Shown: in pieces, positions 1-10,024 of the stretch
Layout: every line of letters begins with the position of its first letter
Position numbering within the stretch: the first letter of the stretch is position 1
Translations under genes and position numbers: made by a program
The notes under the pieces: generated by a model
What the model was told of the DNA's origin: nothing
The model's input: the letters and a program-made list of their open reading frames with translations, nothing else
The model's database searches: none
NCBI GenBank assembly: GCA_963816065.1
Contig: CAWFJG010000030.1
Coordinates: 620,001-684,000 of the forward strand
Direction: 5' to 3'
Source of the DNA: Roseiarcus sp963816065
GTDB taxonomy: Bacteria; Pseudomonadota; Alphaproteobacteria; Rhizobiales; Beijerinckiaceae
Length of the DNA: 64,000 nt

Positions 1-192
1 CAGGCTGGAAGAGAGGAACGGGTAATCAGGGGAGACCCGCGTCCGGCGAGGATCAGGCCTCGACGGCGTCATAGGGACGCCGGCCGGAAGCGGGAGTCGG
101 AGAGGGGCGTAGGACCGTCGAGGCCGGGTAACTCCGGCGGAGGAAAGGCCCCTCACTTCAGACACGCTTTCGAAGAGGGGAAGGAGCGGCGA

Positions 193-1490
193 TTGGCGAT
201 GAGCCTGGAAACGCCGGATAAGATCAGGACCCTTCAGAGGAAGCTTTATGTGAAGGCGAAGGCGGAGCCCGCGTTCCGTTTCTATCTTCTGCACGACAAG
301 ATATGTCGGGCGGACATCCTCGCCCACGCCTATGCGCTGGCCCGTCACAACGCCGGCGCTGCGGGCGTGGACGGGGTGACGTTCGAGGACATCGAGCGGG
401 CGGGATTGGAAGCGTGGCTCGAGGCTCTACGGGAGGACCTCGCCTCGATGACGATATCGGCCTGAGCCGGTGCGGCGGGTGATGATCCCGAAGCCGGAGG
501 CGGGGAGCGCCCGTTGGGCATTCCCACGATCCGCGACCGGGTGGCGCAGACCGCCGCCAAGCTGGTGTTGGAGCCGATCTTCGAGGCGGACTTTGAGGAC
601 AGCGCGTACGGCTACAGACCCAAACGAAGCGCGGGCGACGCCATCGCGGCGACCCACCGGTTCATCCGCCAGGGCTACGCCGACGTCGTAGACGCCGACT
701 TGTCGAAATATTTCGACACAATTCCGCACGTCGGAGCTCCTCAAGAGCGTGGCCCGGCGCATCGTCGACCGGAAAAGTGCTGCGGCTGATCAAGCTGTGG
801 CTGAGCGTCGCCGGTGGAAGAGCGGGATGGCGCAGGGAGGCGGCGCGTGAGCGGGAGGCAAGAGCAACCGGCGAGGGCACGCCGCAGGGCGGCGTGATCA
901 GTCCATTGCTGGCCAACCTCTACATGAACCGTTTCCTGAAGTTTTGGCGTCTGAAGGAATGCGAGCAAGACGTTCCGCGCGCATCTGGTCAATTACGCCG
1001 ACGACTTCGTCATCCTCAGCCGCGGCCGACGCGGCCGAGGCCCTGGCGTGGACGCGGGCGGTCATGACCAGGCTCGGGCTCACGCTCAACGAGGCCAAGA
1101 CTTCGTTGAAGAACGCCCGTGCGGATGGCTTCGACTTCCTCGGCTATACGTTCGGGCCGAGATACGGCCGCGAACGGCGAGCGCTATCTCGGCGCGCGTC
1201 CTTCGATGAAGAGCCTGAGGCGGATCAAAGGCAAGATCGGCGAACTGTTGAGACCCGGCAAGACGGGCGCCTGGCCGAGCGTGCGCAAGCCGACTGAACC
1301 GCCTTCTTGGCGGATGGTCGGCGTACTTCGGCTACGGAACCTTGAACGCGGCCTACAGGAGCGTCGATCGACATGTCGGCGATCGGGTCCGGCGCTTCCT
1401 CAATCGGCGAAGCAAAGCGCGGCGGACGCGGCGCGCGTGAGCTACTCCTGGAGCGAAATCTTCGGGAGGCTCGGCGTGCAGCCGTCTAAC
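193..1490 (+). pseudogene. ltrA: Group II intron reverse transcriptase/maturase, multiply frameshifted
   Basis: Intron-encoded protein that would splice and mobilise the intron. The RT motifs occur in order but in different frames: GVDGVTFEDIE (near 370), IPTIRDRVAQTAAKLVLEPI (near 515-575), DADLSKYFDTIPH (near 695), GTPQGGVISPLLANLYM (near 880), the catalytic YADD in VNYADDFVILS (near 990), then LTLNEAKTS and FDFLGYTFG (near 1085-1150), and a maturase-like C-terminus ending SYSWSEIFGRLGV (about 1440-1490). I see no HNH endonuclease domain. At least six frame changes are needed to read it through, for example one extra base near 741 and a likely lost G in the G-run near 505. Since neighbouring housekeeping genes carry similar errors, it may be intact in the real genome. 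Confidence 0.8.
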
Positions 1491-1540
1491 CCGCGACAGA
1501 CCGGCCGCGCCGGCCGTGAGCCTGACATGAACTCTGTCGG

Positions 1541-1575
1541 AAAGCCGGATGCGGCAAATCCGCACGTCCGGTTTG
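1541..1575 (+). ncRNA. Group II intron domain V catalytic hairpin
   Basis: The stretch contains AGCCGGATGCGG, a CAAAT-type loop region, then CCGCACGTCCGGTTT. It folds into the roughly 34-nt domain V hairpin typical of bacterial group II introns, with stem halves GCCGGA/TCCGGT and GCGG/CCGC and an internal bulge. It lies about 50 bases after the maturase frame and about 60 bases before the proposed 3' splice site, the normal position. The match is by recognition of this very conserved element, not by a covariance search. Confidence 0.8.
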
Positions 1576-1644
1576 ATGAGCGGGGAAGGGAAACGGAGCC
1601 ATTGGCCAAGCCTCAACGCCACCGCGCCCTTCCTCGACTCTACA

Positions 1645-1980
1645 ATGTCGTAATGTCAAAAATGTTCGGACAGTTCCCGTTCCTCGGGAAGCTGTTCGCC
1701 GACAGCGCCTACGCCGGACCGGTCTTCCATGACGGCTTGGCGCGCATCACGCCGGGCCTCGCCACTGAAATCGTGCGCCGTTCCGATCGGGCCAAAGGCT
1801 TTCTCGTCGTGCACAAGCGATTGATCGTCGAACGAACCATCGGTTGGCTGGGTCGCTGCCGCCGCCTCGCCAAGGACTGGGAAAACCTCAACCACAACGC
1901 CCTCGCCTTCCTCCGCCTTGCCTCAATCCGCCTCATGCTCAGAAAACTCTGTAATCCCTCATGAAGTCACCGGACAGACT
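1645..1980 (+). mobile_element. 3' half of an IS5-family transposase gene, split by the intron
   Basis: The reading frame from about 1654 to the stop at 1962-1964 gives a C-terminal transposase segment. It contains LFADSAYAGPVF (second catalytic Asp of the DDE triad), VERTIGWLGRCRRLAKDWE (catalytic Glu region) and an ALAFLRLASIRLMLRKL tail, typical of the IS5 family (IS427-like group). The first Asp would lie in the part upstream of the intron, outside the window. So a retroelement has inserted into a DNA transposon between the first and second catalytic residues, which should inactivate the transposase unless the intron splices. The copy is oriented toward cysG. Confidence 0.75.
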
Positions 1981-1984
1981 CTAA
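1957..1984. repeat. IS5 right terminal repeat and CTAA target duplication
   Basis: Read inward on the minus strand the IS end is AGTCTGTCCGGTGACTTCAT, typical of an IS5-group terminal inverted repeat. The bases just outside, CTAA at 1981-1984, match the YTAR target that IS5-group elements duplicate. The same bases contain the cysG stop codon (TAG on the minus strand, 1981-1983). The left end and its duplication are outside the window, so the target duplication cannot be confirmed here. Confidence 0.6.
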
Positions 1985-3396
1985 GGCGCAGGCGCCTCCG
2001 GGCCCCGCTTCGGCGCGTACCATGCGAGCTTCTTGCGCAGGCCGACGACCGTCCCCACAATCACGATCGAAGGACCCCGCAATCCCGCCGCGGCGGCCTC
2101 GGCCGCCAGGGTCCCGAGGGTCGCCGACACGACGCGCTGGTTGGGGCGGGTGGCGTTGTCGACGATCGCGGCCGGACAATCGGGGCTCGCGCCGTGGGCG
2201 AGGAATTCGCGCATCAGCGGTTCGAGATTGCGCAGACCCATGTAGATCGCCACCGTCTGGCGGGGCTGAAGCAGCGCCCCAAAGTCGAGATCGATCCGCC
2301 CGTCCTTGCCATGGCCGGTCACGAACACGCAGGCCTGGGCGTGGTCGCGGTGGGTCAGCGGAATGCCGGCGTAGGACGAGGCGCCGATCGCCGCCGTCAC
2401 GCCCGGGCACACCTGGAACGGCACGCCATGCTCGGCCAGCGTCTCGATCTCCTCGCCGCCGCGGCCGAACAGGAACGGATCGCCGCCCTTGAGGCGGAGC
2501 ACGCGCTGGCCCTCCTGGGCGAGACGCACCAGGAGCGCGCTGATCTCCTCCTGCGGCAGTTCGTGATGGTCGGGCCGCTTGCCGACGTAGACGCGCCTGG
2601 CTTCCCGCCGCACGAGATTGAGGATCCGGTCATCGGTCAGGCGGTCGTAGAGCACCACGTCGGCCTTCTGCATCAGGCGGAAGGCGCGGAAGGTGACGAG
2701 GTCGGGGTCGCCGGGGCCGGCGCCGACCAGATAGACCTCGCCCGCGGGCGAGGCGCGCTCCGACGCCCAGCGCGCGATCTCGACCGAAAGATGGGTCTCC
2801 GCCGCGTCAAGGTTGCCCGCCAGCGCCGCCTCGGCGATCGGGCCTTCGAGCACGGTCTCCCAGAACCGCCGCCGCATGGTCTGCGAGGGTATCGCCGTCG
2901 CGAGCCGGTCGCGGAAGCCGCTCATCAACCCGGCGAGCCGGCCATAGGCGGACGGGATCAGCGACTCGAGCCGGGCCTTCAGCATGCGCCCGAGGATCGG
3001 CGAAGCGCCGCCGGTCGAGACGGCGATGATGAGCGGGCTGCGGTCGACGATCGAGGGCATGATGAAATCGGAGAGTCTCGGCCGGTCGGCGACGTTGACC
3101 AGCGCGCCGGCGCTCATGGCCGCCAATCGCGCCCGCTCGATCAGGCCGTCGTCCTCGGTCGCGATGAAGCAGAGGCCGGCCGGCGCGAAGTCCTCGGGCG
3201 CCGGTTCGCGCAGCGCGTGGCGGAAGTTCGGCAGATCCTTAAGCCCCAGGAATTCGTCGCCGAGTTCGGGCGCGAAAACAGTGAGCCGGGCGCCTGCGCG
3301 CAGCGCCAGTTCGGCCCGCCGCGCCGCAACGACGCCCGAGCCGACGACGACGGTCGGGCGGTCGCGCATGGTCACGAAAATTGGCAGATCGCGCAT
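1981..3396 (-). CDS. cysG: Siroheme synthase (uroporphyrinogen-III methyltransferase / precorrin-2 dehydrogenase-ferrochelatase)
   Basis: Trifunctional cytoplasmic enzyme making siroheme, the cofactor of sulfite and nitrite reductases. About 471 aa. The N-terminal domain has the dinucleotide-binding VVVGSGVVAARR and the RPRLSDFIMPSIVDRSPL segment typical of the dehydrogenase/chelatase part. The C-terminal half is a SUMT methyltransferase, with YLVGAGPGDPDLVTFRA, LRLKGGDPFLFGRGGEE and CPGVTAAIG. I chose the ATG giving MRDLPIFVTMRDRP because the sequence further upstream is low-complexity and belongs to the previous gene. The frame is intact. An IS5 end directly follows the stop, separating cysG from whatever sulfur-assimilation genes normally follow it. 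Confidence 0.93.
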   Translation of the reverse strand: MRDLPIFVTMRDRPTVVVGSGVVAARRAELALRAGARLTVFAPELGDEFLGLKDLPNFRHALREPAPEDFAPAGLCFIATEDDGLIERARLAAMSAGALVNVADRPRLSDFIMPSIVDRSPLIIAVSTGGASPILGRMLKARLESLIPSAYGRLAGLMSGFRDRLATAIPSQTMRRRFWETVLEGPIAEAALAGNLDAAETHLSVEIARWASERASPAGEVYLVGAGPGDPDLVTFRAFRLMQKADVVLYDRLTDDRILNLVRREARRVYVGKRPDHHELPQEEISALLVRLAQEGQRVLRLKGGDPFLFGRGGEEIETLAEHGVPFQVCPGVTAAIGASSYAGIPLTHRDHAQACVFVTGHGKDGRIDLDFGALLQPRQTVAIYMGLRNLEPLMREFLAHGASPDCPAAIVDNATRPNQRVVSATLGTLAAEAAAAGLRGPSIVIVGTVVGLRKKLAWYAPKRGPEAPAP

Positions 3397-3436
3397 CAGG
3401 TCCGTCCCATGAGCTCCGCAAACGTCGCGCCATCGA

Positions 3437-4448
3437 TCAGGCCGCCGCTGCGAGGCCGCTCCGCTCCCGCGCGCGCCACATCGCGCCCGCCTTCGCCTCC
3501 GCGTCAACGGCGTTCTCCGCGGCGCCGAGCGTCCGCAAGGCGATCGCGAGCGTGCCGAGAACCGCGGCCTCGCCGTATTCGTCCTCGAGGTCTCCGCGCC
3601 ACAAGGCGGCAAGGCGCGCAAGATCCATCGATTCGTCGGGCGCCTGGCGCGGCTCCTCGATCATGGGAGGCCAGCGTTCGTCGAGCCGCCTTCCCGTCGA
3701 CGACCATCATCACGTCGCAGGGTTTGCCCGGACGCCGTTCGATCTCGCCGCCCTCGCCACGGAACACGGCGAGCCGGGGCTGTCCGAGAACCAATCCGGC
3801 ATCCCGATGGATCCGCATGTAGCCGGGGTGGAAGACGCCCTGGAGCATGGCGGGGCGCCTCGAACGGATTGAGCATGCGCGCAAAGGTGTGGACCGGCGA
3901 GCGAAGCCCGAGGATCGGGCGCAAGTCCAGCATGTCGGCGATCGGCGGGCTCAGCGAATTGATCGGCAAGATAGGCGAAGCCGTCCTGGTCGATGCGCTC
4001 CGCCGCCTGTTCGAGGCTCGCCGACGACCGGGACGCCGAGCGCCCGCAACGCCTCGCCGGTGTAGATGCGCCCCTCGGTGTGGGCCTCCGCGCCGTGCAT
4101 GAAGACGCGCCAGCCGTTGCGCGCGAGGACGAGCGCCGTCAGGATGAACCACGGCAGTTGCCGGCCTTTTCCCGCGTAGGACGACCAGTCGAGATCGACG
4201 CGCGGCGCGCCCGCGGGAGGCGCGAGGCGCGCGCGGGCGGCGCGGACGAAGCCGGCGATTTCCTCAGCACTCTCCTCCTTCACCCGCAGCAACATCAGAA
4301 AGGCGCCGAGCTGCTCGGGCAGGACCTTTCCGGCCAGGATCATCGCCATGGCCTCCTCGGCTTCGTCGACGGTCAGCGAGCGGGTCAGCGTCTTGCCGCG
4401 GCCGAGGATATTGACGAAGCGGGCGAACGGATGCGGGTCTCGCTTCAT
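3437..4448 (-). CDS. TrpD2-like glycosyltransferase family 3 protein (frameshifted)
   Basis: Related to anthranilate phosphoribosyltransferase, but of the TrpD2/YbiB type whose role is not tryptophan synthesis. The start, MKRDPHPFARFVNILGRGK, with LTVDEAEEAMAMILAGKV and QLGAFLMLLRVKEESAEE, is the helical N-terminal domain. Later pieces in other frames (LRPILGLRSPVHTFARMLNP; MLQGVFHPGYMRIHRDAGLV; CDVMMVVDGKA) are the phosphoribosyltransferase-type domain. The tail ends LAALWRGDLEDEYGEAAVLG. The full span fits about 336 aa, the family length, with frame changes near 4020, 3950 and 3850 and near 3665. It lies 40 bases upstream of cysG in the same direction, an arrangement I recognise from other Rhizobiales. 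Function is an inference from homology. Confidence 0.75.
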
Positions 4449-4974
4449 GCCGGAGGGGTCCTTGTTGCGGCTTCTTGCGCCCGACCGGCCGGCGGGAACG
4501 GCATGACCTTGAAGAGCCGGCGTGATCGGAAAGCCTGGCGAGCGCAACGCCGCTCGTCCCGAGCAGGGCTCACGGGCCGCGCTCGGGACCTAGCGCGCGA
4601 TCGCGCCGCCGTCAAACGAACGCGAGGATTTCCGCCCCGAGAAGGTGTCGGCGCCGGGGGTCGGCGAAGGCGTGCGAGACCATCGAGCGCGACCAGCGGC
4701 TTGCCGCTCGAAACAAGAACGCTTGACCGTTTAAGGCAAAATGCGACAAGACACTGTCGGTGACGTTACGCATTTTCCGTTTCAAAACGCGTTCCGCGTG
4801 TGGGAACAATCCCGTTTCCGGAACGTTCAACGTGGCGACGTTCGTCCGAGCAGGAAACGTTGCAGGGGTTCGCTGCCGCTCGTTGGACACTCCCGTCGAC
4901 CTGGCCGATTCATGTTCCCAAGCCCGGTGCTTTCGAATCCGCCAAGACGCAAGAGGTGAAGGAGTGAATAGCCC
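4449..4974. other. Intergenic region between divergent TrpD2-like gene and dxs
   Basis: About 525 bases with no convincing gene; the short frames here lack recognisable protein character. The region must hold the promoters for both divergent genes. There is a purine-rich AGAGGTGAAGGAGTG just before the dxs start, which serves as its ribosome binding site. I see no clear terminator, riboswitch or repeat. Confidence 0.5.
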
Positions 4975-6878
4975 GTGAGCGTGCTTGACCAAATTGCGTC
5001 GACTTATGATCTGCGTAAACTGCCGCAAAGCAGCTTACGACAACTCGCCGAGGAGTTGCGCCAGGACACCGTCGACTCCGTGTCCGTGACAGGCGGGCAT
5101 CTGGGCGCGAGTCTCGGCGTTGTCGAGCTCACCATAGCTTTGCACTATGTCTTCGATACTCCGTACGACCGGCTCGTTTGGGATGTCGGTCATCAGGCCT
5201 ATCCGCACAAGATTTTGACCGGACGCCGGCAACCGCATGCGCACGCTCCGGCAGGGTGGGGGTCTGTCGGGCTTCACCAAGCGTTCCGAAAGCGAGTACG
5301 ACCCGTTTGGCGCCGCGCATTCCTCGACCTCGATCTCGGCCGCGCTCGGCATGGCGGTGGCGCGGGATCTGAAACACGAGAACCGCAACGTCGTTGCGGT
5401 AATCGGCGACGGCGCCATCTCGGCCGGCATGGCTTATGAAGCGATGAACAACGCCGGCGCTCGCAACGAGCGGCTGATCGTCGTCCTCAACGACAACGAA
5501 ATGTCGATTTCGCCGCCAACGGGTGCGATGTCCGCCCATCTTGCGCGCCTCGTATCGGGAGAAGGCTATCGGCGACTCAAGAGCCTCGGCAAGCTCGTCG
5601 CGACCCGCCTGCCGCAATTCTTCTACGATAAGGCGCAACTTGCCGAGGAATTCGCGCGAAGTTTCTGGACCGGCGGTACGCTGTTCGAGGAGTTGGGCTT
5701 CTTTTATGTCGGCCCGCTCGACGGCCACAACCTCGATCATCTCGTGCCTGTCCTCCGCAACGTAAAGGCGGCGAAAGAGGGCCCGATCCTCGTCCACGTG
5801 ATCACCAAGAAAGGCAAGGGCTATCCGCCGGCGGAGGCTTCCGCCGACAAGTACCACGGCGTCCACCCCTTCGACGTCGTGTCCGGAAAGCAGGCGAAGC
5901 CGAAACCGAACGCGCCGAGCTATACCGGGGTGTTCGGCAAAAGCCTGATCGCCGCGGCGCGCAAGGACGAGAAAATCGTCGGGATCACCGCTGCGATGGC
6001 GTCCGGCACCGGAATCGACCTCTTCAAGCAGGAATTCCCCGAGCGCGCTTTCGACGTCGGGATCGCCGAGCAGCACGCCGTGACCTTCGCGGCCGGCCTC
6101 GCCACCGAGGGCCTGAAGCCCTTCTGCGCCATCTATTCGACCTTCCTGCAGCGCGCCTACGACCAGGTCGTGCACGACGTGGCCCTCCAGAATCTGCCGG
6201 TGCGTTTCGCGATCGACCGCGCCGGCCTCGTCGGCGCGGACGGTCCGACCCATGCGGGATCGTTCGACATCGCCTATCTCGGCTGCCTGCCGAATTTCAC
6301 GCTGATGGCCGCCGCCGACGAAGCGGAGCTCGTGCATATGGTGGCGACGGCCGCCGCCTATGACGCGGGGCCGATCGCCTTCCGCTTTCCGCGTGGGGAA
6401 GGCGTCGGCGTCGAGATGCCGGAATTTGGCGAGCCATTGCCGATCGGCCGCGGACGCGTCCTGCGCGAAGGGACCAAGATCGCCATTCTTTCCTATGGGG
6501 CGCGGCTCATCCGAAGCGCTGAAGGCGGCGAACGACCTCGAAACGCGGGGGCTCTCGACCACCGTCGCCGACGCGCGCTTCGCCAAGCCTCTCGACGTCG
6601 ATCTCATCCTGAGGCTTGCGCGCGAGCATGAGGTTCTCGTCACGATCGAGGAAGGGTCGGCCGGCGGGTTCGGCAGCGCGGTCGTCCAGACGCTCCTCGT
6701 CCACGGCGCTCTGGATCACGGGCTCCGCGTCAGGGTCATGACCTTGCCCGACGTCTTTCTCGACCACGATCAGCCCGAAAAGATGTATGCGAACGCCGGG
6801 CTCGACGCCGCGGGGATCGTCGCCACGGCGTTCAAGGCCCTCGATAAGCCCGAGCCCGCGCGCGCGGCGGGACGCTGA
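4975..6878 (+). CDS. dxs: 1-deoxy-D-xylulose-5-phosphate synthase (two frameshifts)
   Basis: Thiamine diphosphate enzyme condensing pyruvate and glyceraldehyde 3-phosphate, first step of the MEP isoprenoid pathway; here it feeds the adjacent hopanoid genes. Recognised by VTGGHLGASLGVVELTIALH, WDVGHQAYPHKILTGRR, GGLSGFTKRSESEYDPFGAA, the ThDP motif VIGDGAISAGMAYEAMNNAG, and the transketolase pyrimidine region FDVGIAEQHAVTFAAGLA. Starts at GTG with a good ribosome site upstream. Two single-base changes break the frame: an apparent extra C at 5230 and an extra A at 6509. Removing both gives a protein of about 634 aa, the normal length. Downstream hpnA follows after 19 bases, so transcription is probably shared. 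Confidence 0.92.
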
Positions 6879-6897
6879 GCGCTATTCGAGCACAGCG

Positions 6898-7969
6898 ATG
6901 CACGACGGACGGCGGGGATCAGACAGCTTGGACCGGGCCGACCTCGTCGAGGTCAAGGGGTACAGGGCTGGTTCATCGTCTTCCGTGGCGCTCGTCACCG
7001 GCGCCAGCGGCTTCGTCGGCTCCGCGATCGCAGCGGCGCTGCGGGCGAGCGGACGAGGCAAGGTCGTCGCGTTCGTGCGTCCGTCGAGTCCGCGGACAAA
7101 TCTCGACCCCAGCGACGCCGTCGTCGTGGGCGACCTCAACGATCGCGCTTCGCTCGCGGCGGCCTTGAAAGGGCGTGCGATTTCTATTCCACGCGGCGGC
7201 CGACTACCGCCTGTGGGCGCGCGATCCGGACGAGATCATGCGCAACAACGTCGAAGGAACGCGCCATGTCATGGAGGAGGCGCTCAAGGCGGGCGTCGAA
7301 CGCATCGTCTATACCAGCAGCGTTGCGACGCTGAAGATCGCGGACGACGCTCCGGCGACGGAGGACAATCCGCTCGCCGAGGGTGCGGCGATCGGCGCCT
7401 ACAAACGGAGCAAGGTCGTCGCCGAGCGTCTCGTGCAGGCGATGATCGAAAGGGACGGCTTGCCCGCCGTCATCGTCAATCCATCGACGCCGATCGGTCC
7501 GCGCGACGTTCGGCCGACGCCCACCGGCCGCATCATCGTCGAGGCGGCGTCCGGGCGCATGCCCGGCTTCGTCGACACCGGCCTCAATCTGGTTCACGTC
7601 GACGATGTCGCAGCCGGCCATCTCGCCGCGCTCGAGCGAGGGCGTATCGGGGAGCGCTATATCCTTGGAGGCGAGAACGTTCTCCTCGCCGACATGCTGG
7701 CGGACATCGCCAATCTGGTCGGCCGGCGGCCGCCAAGGGTGAAGCTTCCCCGCCGCATGCTGTATCCGATCGCCTATGGAGCGGAGTTGATGGCGAGGAT
7801 GCGCGGCGGCGAGCCCTTCGCCACGGTCGACGGATTGCGGATGGCCAGCCATCGCATGTTCTTCGACGACGCCAAGGCGCGTCGCGAACTCGGTTATGTC
7901 TCGCGGCCCTATCGCGAGGGGCTTGCCGACGCGATCGCCTGGTTTCGCGCGCACGGTCGCCTGCAATGA
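6898..7969 (+). CDS. hpnA: Hopanoid-associated sugar epimerase HpnA (frameshifted)
   Basis: NAD(P)-dependent extended SDR protein encoded with hopanoid genes; its exact substrate is not settled. The Rossmann start is ALVTGASGFVGSAIAAALR; after a frame change near 7180 the chain continues FHAAADYRLWARDPDEIMRN, VYTSSVATL, the catalytic-type YKRSK, and VNPSTPIGPRDVRPTPTGR, all hallmarks of HpnA. About 356 aa in total if the frames are joined. The ATG start gives a 30-residue leader before the fold, so a later GTG near 6985 is possible. Its end overlaps the hpnB start by four bases, indicating an operon. Confidence 0.88.
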
Positions 7970-9147
7970 TCGCGGCCTGTCTTGTCTTGCGCTCGCCGCC
8001 TGGGTCTACCTGCTGCTGGGCAGGGGAGGGTTTTGGCTCGGCCGCGAACGCGACGATGGGCGCGGCGCCGCCGGCGGACGCCGGCACGGAAGAGTTCTGG
8101 CCTTCGGTCGTCGCGATCGTCCCGGCCCGCGACGAAAGCGATATGGTCGCTCACAGCGTCGGCTCGCTTCTGCGGCAGGACTATCGCGGCCAGTTCTCGG
8201 TCGTGCTCGTCGACGACCAGAGCGCGGATGGGACGGCGGCGATCGCTTCAGCCGCCGCGAGCGCGCTCAGCGCGCAGGATCGCCTTCGGCGTGGTGGCGG
8301 GAACCAGCCCGCCATCCGGCTGGACGGGAAAACTGTGGGCGATGCGACAGGGCCTCGCGACGATCGAAGCGCGCGATGGCCCGCCGGAATGCGTTGTTGT
8401 TCAGCGACGCCGACATCCGTTACGCGCCGCATGTGCTTTCGCGCCTGGTTACGATTGCGCGCGCAAGGGGAAGCGTTCTGACCTCGCTGATGGTCAAGCT
8501 CAATTGCGAAAGCGCGGCGGAGCGCTGGCTCGCGCCGCCCTTCGTCTTCTTCTTCCAGATGCTCTATCCATTCCGGTGGGTGAACGATCCTGGTCGGCGC
8601 ACGGCCGCCGCCGCGGGCGGCTGCATGCTGGTGAGACGCGAGGCGCTTCGCGCGGCCGGCGGGCTCGAGGCGCTCCGCTCGTCCTTGATCGATGATTGCG
8701 CCCTCGGCCGGATCATGAAGCGGCAGGGGCCGATCTGGCTCGGCCTCACCGAGGACGTTCACAGCATGCGCCCTTATCCCGCCTTCGCCGACTTTCGCCG
8801 GATGGTGGTGCGCTCGGCCTTTGCGGAATTGCGCTATTCGCCGCTGCGCCTCGTCGCAGCGGTCGGCGGCATGGCGCTCGTCTATCTCGCGCCGCCGCTT
8901 CTTGTCGTCTTTTGCCCGCGGCGTCCCGCAGATCGCCGGAGCGCTGGCTTGGGTCGATGATGGCCGTCGCGATCGCGCCGACCCTGCGCCTCTACGGACG
9001 TCCGCTTGCCGCCGGTTTCGCGCTGCCCGCGGTCGCTGCGGCCTATGTCGCCTTTACGCTGGAATCCGCGCTGGAATACCGGCGTGGTCGAGGCGGTCAC
9101 TGGAAAGGCCGCTTCCAGGCGCCGGCGCGGGAGCGGGCCGATCATGA
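7966..9147 (+). CDS. hpnB: Hopanoid-associated glycosyltransferase HpnB (several frameshifts)
   Basis: Membrane-associated family 2 glycosyltransferase of hopanoid clusters. Pieces in order: LALAAWVYLLLGRGGFW (N-terminal membrane helix), WPSVVAIVPARDESDMV, FSVVLVDDQSADGTAAIA (nucleotide-sugar binding), SGWTGKLWAMRQGLA, LLFSDADIRYAPHVLSRL (DXD), FVFFFQMLYPFRWVNDP, AAAAGGCMLVRREALRAAGG, LIDDCALGRIMKRQGP and a C-terminal membrane part. They occupy all three frames, so at least six frame changes are needed (near 7985, 8040, 8290, 8395, 8910 and 8955). The end is uncertain: I take the TGA overlapping the next ATG, which requires one more frame change after WKGRFQAPARER. Confidence 0.85.
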
Positions 9148-10024
9148 CGACGGCGACGGAGACTCTTTCCGGCAAGACCAGCCGCGACGAGAATTTTCCG
9201 GTCGCCTCCTGGCTTTTGAGCGAGGAGCGGCGCGCGCCGATCCTCGCTTACTATCGTTTCGCGCGGGCGGCCGACGACGTCGCCGATCATCCGAATTTGC
9301 CGGCCGGACGAGAAGCTTGCGCTCCTCGATCGACTCGACGACGCGCTGCGCGGACGCGGGCCGTCCCGACCCGGAGGCCGAGCCTCTGCGCATTCAGCTC
9401 AGCGTGCGAGGCCTCAACCCGCGACACGCCCTCGAATTGCTCGACGCTTTCCGCCAGGACGTGCGCAAGACCCGCTACGCCGACTGGGGCGAGCTCATGG
9501 ACTATTGCCGGCTTTCGGCGGCGCCCGTCGGGCGCTTCGTCCTCGACGTGCACGAGGAGGACGAGCGCCTCTGGCCGGGATCGGACGCCTTGTGCGCGGC
9601 GCTGCAGGTGATCAATCACCTGCAGGATTGCGCCAAGGACTTCGCGCGAGCTCGACCGCGTCTATCTGCCCGAGGATATCCTGCGGCGCCATGGCGCCTC
9701 CGTCGACGATGCTACAGCTCGCCCGCTGCGCCGCCGGCGCTGCGCGCCGCCCTGGCCGAGCTGGGCAGGCGCACGAGCGAGCTCGTCGCGGACAGCGCGC
9801 CGCTGATCCCCAATATCCGGGACGCGCGGCTCGGGGCCGAGATCGCCGCCATCCACGCGCTGGCGCGCCGACTCGCCCGCGATCTCGAGAGTCGCGATCC
9901 GCTGAGCGAGCGTGTCCACCTCGGCAAGGCGGGACTCGCCCTTGTCGGCGGACTGGGAGCGCTCAAGTTTCTCGCCTCGGCGATGATCCGATCAATCCGT
10001 CCGCGGCCAAGAGGTCTTCCATGA
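9144..10024 (+). CDS. hpnC: Hydroxysqualene synthase HpnC (frameshifted)
   Basis: Squalene/phytoene synthase-family enzyme that converts presqualene diphosphate to hydroxysqualene in the three-step bacterial squalene route. The N-terminus, DENFPVASWLLSEERRAPIL, and the Asp-rich motif RAADDVADHPN are typical of HpnC. After a frame change near 9310 the chain continues PLRIQLSVRGLNPRHALELL, WGELMDYCRLSAAPVGRFVL and VINHLQDCAKDF (second Asp region), then a further pair of changes around 9650-9720 before the C-terminal helices. About 293 aa when joined. Stop overlaps the hpnD start by four bases. Confidence 0.88.

Larger units (their letters stand above)
1..1644 (+). mobile_element. Group II intron, 5'-truncated by the window edge
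   Basis: A retroelement made of a structured RNA and an internal reverse transcriptase/maturase gene. The first ~190 bases are noncoding and GC-rich with short complementary stretches, as expected for the RNA domains before the maturase gene. The maturase reading frames follow (193 to about 1490), then a domain V hairpin (1541-1575) and a domain VI-like stretch ending near CTCGACTCTAC (about 1634-1644), where I place the 3' splice site. DNA downstream resumes as an IS5-family transposase gene, so the intron sits inside that gene. The 3' boundary is good to about 10 bases; the 5' boundary lies outside the window. Confidence 0.8.

Noticed and set aside
5129..6643. 504-codon minus-strand frame opposite dxs
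   Set aside because: Antisense to clear DXS motifs; no protein family character of its own.
4975..6878. Programmed ribosomal frameshifting in dxs and other genes
   Set aside because: Too many unrelated genes are affected, no shared slippery site is seen, and the changes are of both signs.
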